From Actinoplanes subtropicus (GTDB taxonomy: Bacteria > Actinomycetota > Actinomycetes > Mycobacteriales > Micromonosporaceae), in NCBI RefSeq assembly GCF_000721705.1, contig NZ_JOJL01000067.1, forward strand, positions 1 to 18,893: a DNA stretch of 18,893 nucleotides, written 5' to 3'. The translations under genes were made by a program, and so were the position numbers. Of this stretch, positions 15,210-18,893 are shown in pieces. The first letter of the stretch is position 1. Every line of letters starts with the position of its first letter. The notes below the pieces were generated by a model. That model was not told the origin of the DNA, ran no database searches, and worked only from the letters and a program-made list of their open reading frames with translations.

Positions 15210-15400
15210 CGACGATTCCCGCCGATCCGGCGACCGGAACGGCCCACCGCAACGCCGGCGCCCGCCGCGACGAGTCCGACCACCACCATTGCCACCTTCG
15301 CCGGCAGGTGCCGGGTGCCGACCATCAAGCCGGCGGTACCAGCCAGCGCAGTCACCAGTCCCAGCACCGCTACCACGTACCACACTCGGGCTCTGTGCAT
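15206..15400 (-). CDS. Small two-helix membrane protein
   Basis: This product of about 64 residues has two hydrophobic helices (VWYVVAVLGLVTALAGTAGL, then VAMVVVGLVAAGAGVAV), a short loop (GTRHLPAK) and a basic tail (GRSGRRIGGNRR). The ATG at 15400 has GGAGG with a five-base gap. Upstream ATGs at 15403 and 15415 are possible, the latter giving 69 residues. It sits between permease and kinase, and its stop overlaps the kinase start. I recognise no family. Position suggests an accessory membrane subunit or kinase modulator. Confidence 0.7.
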   Translation of the reverse strand: MHRARVWYVVAVLGLVTALAGTAGLMVGTRHLPAKVAMVVVGLVAAGAGVAVGRSGRRIGGNRR

Positions 15401-15430
15401 CATCGCCTCCAACATCGGATTCGGGCGGAT

Positions 15431-16198
15431 TCAGGCATCGCGGGTGGCGGTACGCCACGCGCCCAACGCCAGGGACAGCACCGTCCAGGCGACCAGAACC
15501 GCCACGGCCGTGCCGACGGACATCGCAACCGGGTACGGCGCCCCGCTGAACGGTTCCAGCCGGGCCACGGCCGCACCGGACGCCCATTGCCGCACCGAAC
15601 CCAGCACCGTCATGTTGTGCAGCAGCGGCGTCACCACCGCCTCGTAACCGAGCAGGACTCCGATCGTGATGCTGCGCGAGCCGGTCAGCGCGGCGAACCC
15701 CGTCGCCAGCGCCAAATCCACCACGGCGCCGGCCACGAGCCAACCGGTGTAATGCGCTATCAGGCCCACCGACGGCGCCGGAAGACCACCGGCGAACACC
15801 CGCGCGCCCACCCCCGCCAGCACACCAGCGGTCACCACCGCCGGCAACAGCACGATCAACGCCCCGGGCACCCGAACCGCGAACAGCACCAACCGGGACC
15901 GCCCGGTAGCCACCAAGTCCCGGAACACCCCCGAAGACACGTCCGCCGTCGCCACGGTGGCACCTATCAGGATCGCCAGCAACGACACAACCAGCCCGAA
16001 GTTGTCCACCAGGTGGTACATGCTCCGCGTCCCGCCAGCCGGCTGATGGTGCCGTGCGTCGATCGCGTGCTGAACGGCGAACAGGCCGTAATAGCAGCAC
16101 ACCACCCCCACCGTCAGCACCACCATCCAGGCCATCAGACCGCGCCGCCGCACCAGCCGCAGCACCTCCGCCGCCACCATCGCCGCCAGGTCAGCCAT
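15431..16198 (-). CDS. ABC-2-type transporter permease
   Basis: A 255-residue protein with about six hydrophobic helices. These include LMAWMVVLTVGVVCCYYGLF, LVVSLLAILIGATVATADV, ALIVLLPAVVTAGVLAGVGA, LVAGAVVDLALATGFAALTG and a C-terminal AVAVLVAWTVLSLALGAW. The segment GVFRDLVATGRSRLVLFAVR after helix 2 is the classic ABC-2 cytoplasmic coupling segment. ATG 16198 overlaps the ATPase stop (TGATG); a GTG one codon upstream is also possible. It pairs with the ATPase as an exporter controlled by the downstream two-component system. Confidence 0.88.
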   Translation of the reverse strand: MADLAAMVAAEVLRLVRRRGLMAWMVVLTVGVVCCYYGLFAVQHAIDARHHQPAGGTRSMYHLVDNFGLVVSLLAILIGATVATADVSSGVFRDLVATGRSRLVLFAVRVPGALIVLLPAVVTAGVLAGVGARVFAGGLPAPSVGLIAHYTGWLVAGAVVDLALATGFAALTGSRSITIGVLLGYEAVVTPLLHNMTVLGSVRQWASGAAVARLEPFSGAPYPVAMSVGTAVAVLVAWTVLSLALGAWRTATRDA

Positions 16199-17133
16199 CA
16201 CCGCTCGGCCCCGCTGCGTCCGGTCAGCTCCAGGAACGCGCGCTCCAGGGAAGCCGGCGCCGCCTCCAACCGGTGCACCGCGATGCCGGCCACCGCCAAC
16301 TCCCGGGCCAGCAGCGCCGTGGCCTGACCGATGTCGAACACCCGCACCCGCAGCACCCCATCGCGGACCTCGTCCACGGCGCGTACCAGCGGCAACCCGG
16401 CCAATACCCCGGCCGCCGCCCGTGAATCGGCGACCTCGATCATGAGCGCGTCCGCACCCACCAGTTCCTCCGTCGCGCCCTGCGCGACCACCCGCCCCGC
16501 GTCAACCACCGCGATCCGGTCACACACCCGCTGCACCTCGTCCAGCAGATGCGAGGACAGGAACACGGTGCGCCCCTCGTCGGCGAACGACCGGATCAGC
16601 ACCCGCATCTCCCGGATACCGGCCGGATCCAACCCGTTGACCGGCTCGTCGAGGATCAACAACGCAGGATCCGACAGCAGACACCGGGCGATCCCAAGCC
16701 GCTGGCGCATCCCCAGCGAGTACCGGCCCACCCGATCGTCGGCCCGGTCGCCCAGGCCCACCCGCTCCAGCGCCCCGCCGATCCGCTCGCCGGCCCCGCC
16801 ACCCCGAGCCGCCGCCGCAATCCGCAGATTCTCCCGCCCGGTCAGATACCGGTGGAACCCCGGCTCCTCCACCACCGCACCGACTCGAGCCAGCGCCCGC
16901 GTACGCCGCTGCGGCACGGGCAGCCCCAGCAGCCAAGCATGGCCATCGCTCGCCCTGGTCAGCCCCAGCAACATCCGGATCAACGTCGTCTTCCCCGCAC
17001 CGTTCGGTCCCAGAAACCCGAACACCGTCCCCGCCGGCACCTCAAGATCCACCCCGGCTACCGCCACCCGCGCCCCGAAACACTTGCGCAGCGCCCGCGC
17101 CCGGATCGCCAGATCATCACCCGATACCACCAT
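16198..17133 (-). CDS. ABC transporter ATP-binding protein
   Basis: A 311-residue subunit with Walker A GPNGAGKTT (42-50), signature YSLGMRQR (138-145, the usual variant of drug and lantibiotic exporters), Walker B LLILDEP (158-164) and switch His195 in SSHLLDE. The Q-loop position reads VVEEPGF, with Glu in place of Gln, as is common in this subgroup. The C-terminal 100 residues match the regulatory tail of BcrA/NatA-like proteins (LELTGRSGAER at the end). ATG 17133 follows GGGAGG by five bases, and the frame beyond is not coding. It is the first gene of a five-gene operon. Confidence 0.92.
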   Translation of the reverse strand: MVVSGDDLAIRARALRKCFGARVAVAGVDLEVPAGTVFGFLGPNGAGKTTLIRMLLGLTRASDGHAWLLGLPVPQRRTRALARVGAVVEEPGFHRYLTGRENLRIAAAARGGGAGERIGGALERVGLGDRADDRVGRYSLGMRQRLGIARCLLSDPALLILDEPVNGLDPAGIREMRVLIRSFADEGRTVFLSSHLLDEVQRVCDRIAVVDAGRVVAQGATEELVGADALMIEVADSRAAAGVLAGLPLVRAVDEVRDGVLRVRVFDIGQATALLARELAVAGIAVHRLEAAPASLERAFLELTGRSGAER

Positions 17134-17299
17134 CGACTCCTCCCGACAGCGCTCCCTGCCTACGGGCCAAACGGTATGGATCCGGAAGATCGAGGTCATC
17201 CCCCCGAAGTCAGGAACCCGGCTCAACCTTCGATAGAACACACGACTACGGCACCGGCGGACACGGCCGAACCCCGAGTCAGGCACGGGAACTCGGCCG

Positions 17300-17659
17300 C
17301 CCCCGGCGAGATCGCCCTCGCGGTACTGCTGATCATCGGGTTCGGCCTGCACAACGCCACCGAGGGATTCGGGCTCGTGGCGCCGCTCGCGGCGGCCCGC
17401 GACCGCCCGTCCTGGGTTACCTCGCCGTGCTCGGCCTGGTCGGCAGCGGACCCACGTTTGTCGGGACCTGGTCGGGCAGCGGTTCACCAGCGACCTCATC
17501 TCGATCGCGTTTCTCGCCCTGGCCGCCGGGCCGATCCTGTAAGTGGTGATCGAACTATTCGCGGTCGTCCGCCGGATGGCGGTCAAGGAGATCACCATCT
17601 GTGGGATGCTCGTCGGCCTGCTGCTGGGCTTCGCCATCGTCACCGCCGGCGGCGCCTGA
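17300..17659 (+). pseudogene. ZIP-family metal transporter, 3' remnant
   Basis: The C-terminal half of a ZIP transporter is recognisable across frames. EIALAVLLIIGFGLHNATEG gives the metal-binding HNxxEG motif of helix IV. Helix V follows in another frame (GYLAVLGLVGSGPTFVGT), and then LVGQRFTSDLISIAFLALAA leads to helices VII and VIII (VVIELFAVVRRM, GMLVGLLLGF). One base is missing near 17416 and another near 17468, and a TAA near 17540 replaces the Tyr codon expected in ILYVVIEL. The N-terminal half is absent. ZIP proteins import Zn or Fe; this copy cannot function. Confidence 0.85.
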
Positions 17660-17689
17660 CCCGATGGCCCGACCCGATGGCCCGACCCG
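17658..17689 (+). repeat. 13-bp tandem repeat, about 2.4 copies
   Basis: GACCCGATGGCCC occurs at 17658-17670 and again at 17671-17683, followed by a partial copy GACCCG. It begins at the stop codon of the ZIP relic and is likely replication slippage. Confidence 0.7.
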
Positions 17690-17769
17690 TCGGAGGCGCC
17701 CGACACCCGCGGCCGGCGCACGGCACGGCTCGCCGCCCGAGCGCGGGCGGCGCGAGACGGCGTCGCGAA

Positions 17770-17990
17770 AGGCGTCGTGCTCATATAAGGAGCCCCGCTA
17801 TACGCCGGCCAACTGTGCGGCACCCTGCTGCGACGGCCCGCCAGATTCGTCGTCACCCCGAAAGGGACCAGCAGCAGCAACGACGGCCTGCGTACCTTCC
17901 GCAACCCACCTCGGCTGGCTCGGCCCTGCGACCGACCGCAAGGGCGCTACGTCTTGTACATGTGGCCCGTGCTCCTCAGAACGAAGCCCG
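17770..17990 (+). pseudogene. Fragment of a GT2/cellulose-synthase-like glycosyltransferase
   Basis: Two frames give YKEPR and then YAGQLCGTLLRRPARFVVTP with KG following. The RRPARFVVTPKG motif and the YAGQL lead-in match the C-terminal part of membrane GT2 glycosyltransferases. After GLRTFRN one extra C shifts the frame, and HLGWLG continues, with YVLYMWPVLL later as the next membrane helix. The rest of the protein is missing. The call is from motif recognition, so moderate only. Confidence 0.5.
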
Positions 17991-18095
17991 GTGATCGCAC
18001 GGTGGTCGTGGCGATTGCAGCCACCCCTCCCGGGCCCAACGGTGGCCAAAACGGTCCGTCGGGCGCCCCGCCGCGGGCGATCATGGGTGATCGTG

Positions 18096-18117
18096 TGGTG
18101 CTCGGATGGTGCTCGGA
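18096..18117 (+). repeat. 11-bp tandem duplication
   Basis: TGGTGCTCGGA is present twice without a gap (18096-18106 and 18107-18117). No gene contains it. Confidence 0.75.
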
Positions 18118-18133
18118 TGTTCGAGGCCGTCAC

Positions 18134-18250
18134 CGGACTACGGAAACTGTTCCAGCACAACGTGGGCAACAACGGGCGCTCCCGACCCGACCCGATCGAG
18201 TGAACCGCCCGGACTAGGGAGAACGTAGCGGTCATTGGGCGGACTAAGGA
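18134..18250 (+). repeat. Three direct repeats CGGACTANGGA
   Basis: Copies at 18134-18144 (N=C), 18210-18220 (G) and 18240-18250 (A), all on the same strand and within 150 bases of the tRNA-like att core. The core itself contains a near match (TGACTACGGA at its anticodon arm). Spacing is 76 and 30 bases. They could be arm-type integrase binding sites or degraded core copies; the role is inference. Confidence 0.5.
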
Positions 18251-18282
18251 GTACAGTTGCGTCCCGTGGCGGACGTTGCTGA

Positions 18283-18343
18283 GTGCCCACTAGGCATCTG
18301 ACTACGGATCAGAAGGTTAGGGGTTCGAGTCCCTTCGGGCGCG
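18283..18343 (+). tRNA. tRNA-Arg(ACG)-like, D arm missing; probable att core
   Basis: The 3' half is canonical. The anticodon stem is TCTGA/TCAGA around loop CTACGGA (anticodon ACG at 18304-18306). A five-base variable region follows, then T stem AGGGG/CCCTT with loop TTCGAGT, then acceptor strand CGGGCGC and discriminator G18343; no CCA is encoded. The 5' side is only GTGCCCACTAG, a poor match to the expected GCGCCCGTAG, and the whole D arm is absent, so total length is 61 instead of about 75. It cannot be a working tRNA. An adjacent tyrosine integrase makes this the likely attachment-site copy. Confidence 0.75.
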
Positions 18344-18356
18344 CAAGATCATCATG

Positions 18357-18386
18357 GGTCTGAGCTGCGGTGACGCGGTTCAGACC
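18357..18386 (-). terminator. Hairpin at the integrase stop codon
   Basis: GGTCTGA (18357-18363) and TCAGACC (18380-18386) form a perfect 7-bp stem. The arm on the coding side includes the integrase TGA (18382-18380). It would end the integrase transcript just before the att core. Confidence 0.45.
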
Positions 18387-18893
18387 TTTCTGCTGTCCGT
18401 CGTGTTCGGACGGTGGGTGCCACGTGGGTGCGACGTGGGTGCCACCGCCGGTACGGCGTTTCCGCGGGTTGACGGCTTCGTGACCTGCGGTTTTGCGGCG
18501 GGCTTGCGGTTGGCCGGGGCCGGAGCACCTGTTTTCGGTTTCGCCGGGGCGGGTGCCGCTGTTATCGGGCCGCGGTCCGGGCGGTTCTTGCGGGCCTTCG
18601 TCTTGATCTTCTTGCGGGTGCGGCGGGCCGCGTTCAGCACCAGTTGGGCGGTGGCGTCGGCGCATCGGCGTTGGATCTGGGGCAGGACGCTGGTGTAGGT
18701 GTCGGCGGTGACCACGATGCTGGAGTGCCCGAGCAGGTCCTGCAGCGTCTTGAGGTCCGCGCCGGCCTCGTGGGCGAGGGACGCGGCGCCGTGCCGCAGG
18801 TCATGCAGCCGGACCGGGGGCAGCCCGGCCCTGCGGCTGAGGAGCCGGAAGCGGGTGGTGGCGTAGTTCGGGTTGATCGGCAGCCCGTCGGAT
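18380..18893 (-). CDS. Tyrosine recombinase (phage/ICE integrase), C-terminal part
   Basis: The minus-strand frame is open to the window edge, giving the last 170 residues. The catalytic domain shows RLHDLRHGAASL (His and second Arg of the HxxR box), then LQDLLGHSSI (the GH box) and TADTYTSVLP with the nucleophilic Tyr. It then has an unusually long basic Ala/Pro/Lys tail of about 100 residues (RRTRKKIKTKARKNRP and repeats of PA/PAK), as seen in actinobacterial integrative elements of the pSAM2 type. It ends 37 bases from the tRNA-Arg-like sequence. It catalyses site-specific integration and, with an Xis, excision. The N-terminal arm-binding domain and the first catalytic Arg lie beyond the window. 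Confidence 0.92.
   Translation of the reverse strand, partial: SDGLPINPNYATTRFRLLSRRAGLPPVRLHDLRHGAASLAHEAGADLKTLQDLLGHSSIVVTADTYTSVLPQIQRRCADATAQLVLNAARRTRKKIKTKARKNRPDRGPITAAPAPAKPKTGAPAPANRKPAAKPQVTKPSTRGNAVPAVAPTSHPRGTHRPNTTDSRKV

Larger units (their letters stand above)
17660..18282. other. Gene-poor, decayed region before the att site
   Basis: No intact gene. The stretch holds a glycosyltransferase fragment (17770-17990), two short tandem repeats and three CGGACTANGGA direct repeats. Frames reading through it are broken or compositionally non-coding. Confidence 0.6.

Noticed and set aside
15210..16100. Long N-terminal extension of the histidine-kinase frame
   Set aside because: It lies over the small membrane protein and permease genes in another frame and reads as Arg/Gly-rich non-protein; the GTG at 15209 with its GTGA overlap explains the kinase start.
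17134..17904. N-terminal extension of the second ABC ATPase frame
   Set aside because: It runs antisense through the ZIP and GT2 relics, has no family match, and a strong ribosome site precedes the ATG at 17133.
18309..18665. Minus-strand ORF ending LARPKGLEPLTF
   Set aside because: Its end is antisense readthrough of the tRNA-like T arm and its upstream part is a shadow of the integrase frame. The ARPKGLEPLTF ending is a familiar artefact beside tRNA genes.
1..18893. CRISPR array or classical antiphage system
   Set aside because: No regularly spaced repeats of CRISPR length and no Cas, restriction or toxin-antitoxin motifs were seen on either strand.

Overview
The window is high-GC DNA with actinobacterial gene content: ECF sigma factor with a SnoaL-like tail, SRPBCC/ArsR operon, YtrA-type GntR with an ABC exporter, NarL-type two-component system, secreted Slp/TAP-like peptidase, and IS630 and IS256 elements. 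Composition and families suggest a filamentous actinomycete, possibly Micromonosporaceae; that lineage call is inference.

Layout. 1-376 is the 3' end of a P-loop kinase-like gene. 471-1541 (-) is an unrecognised ORF with a suspicious tail. 1647-2107 has no convincing gene. A VOC-fold protein follows (2108-2473), then a short degraded stretch with a possible prolyl-iminopeptidase-like remnant. 2828-4247 is an SRPBCC gene followed by an ECF sigma factor. An IS630-family element (4247-5447) sits exactly in the sigma factor's stop codon and regenerates it. Just beyond it lies the 5' end of a SnoaL/NTF2-like gene, cut by a heavily decayed IS256-family element (about 5590-6835). The sigma factor and SnoaL gene were therefore probably adjacent before the two insertions.

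6905-8181 (-) is a compact SRPBCC - ArsR - SRPBCC operon. Its promoter carries a palindromic operator between the -35 and -10 boxes. The divergent 8599-10933 operon (+) encodes a short GntR/YtrA-type repressor, an ABC ATPase and a six-TM permease, coupled by 4-bp start/stop overlaps. A secreted alpha/beta-hydrolase peptidase and a YciI-like protein follow. Converging on it from the right is a five-gene minus-strand operon (17133 to 13390): ABC ATPase, permease, 67-aa membrane protein, histidine kinase and NarL-type response regulator, with four of the five junctions overlapping or nearly so. A perfect 10-bp hairpin lies between the converging units. The two ABC modules resemble envelope-stress or peptide-resistance transporters, one under one-component and one under two-component control.

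17250-18300 is a gene graveyard: a ZIP metal-transporter pseudogene (two frameshifts and a stop codon), a GT2/cellulose-synthase-like fragment, and short tandem and direct repeats. At 18283-18343 is a tRNA-Arg(ACG)-like sequence with a perfect 3' half but no D arm. Immediately beyond it is the 3' end of a tyrosine integrase (18380 to window end, -). This is the expected arrangement for the attachment-site end of an integrative element whose body lies to the right.
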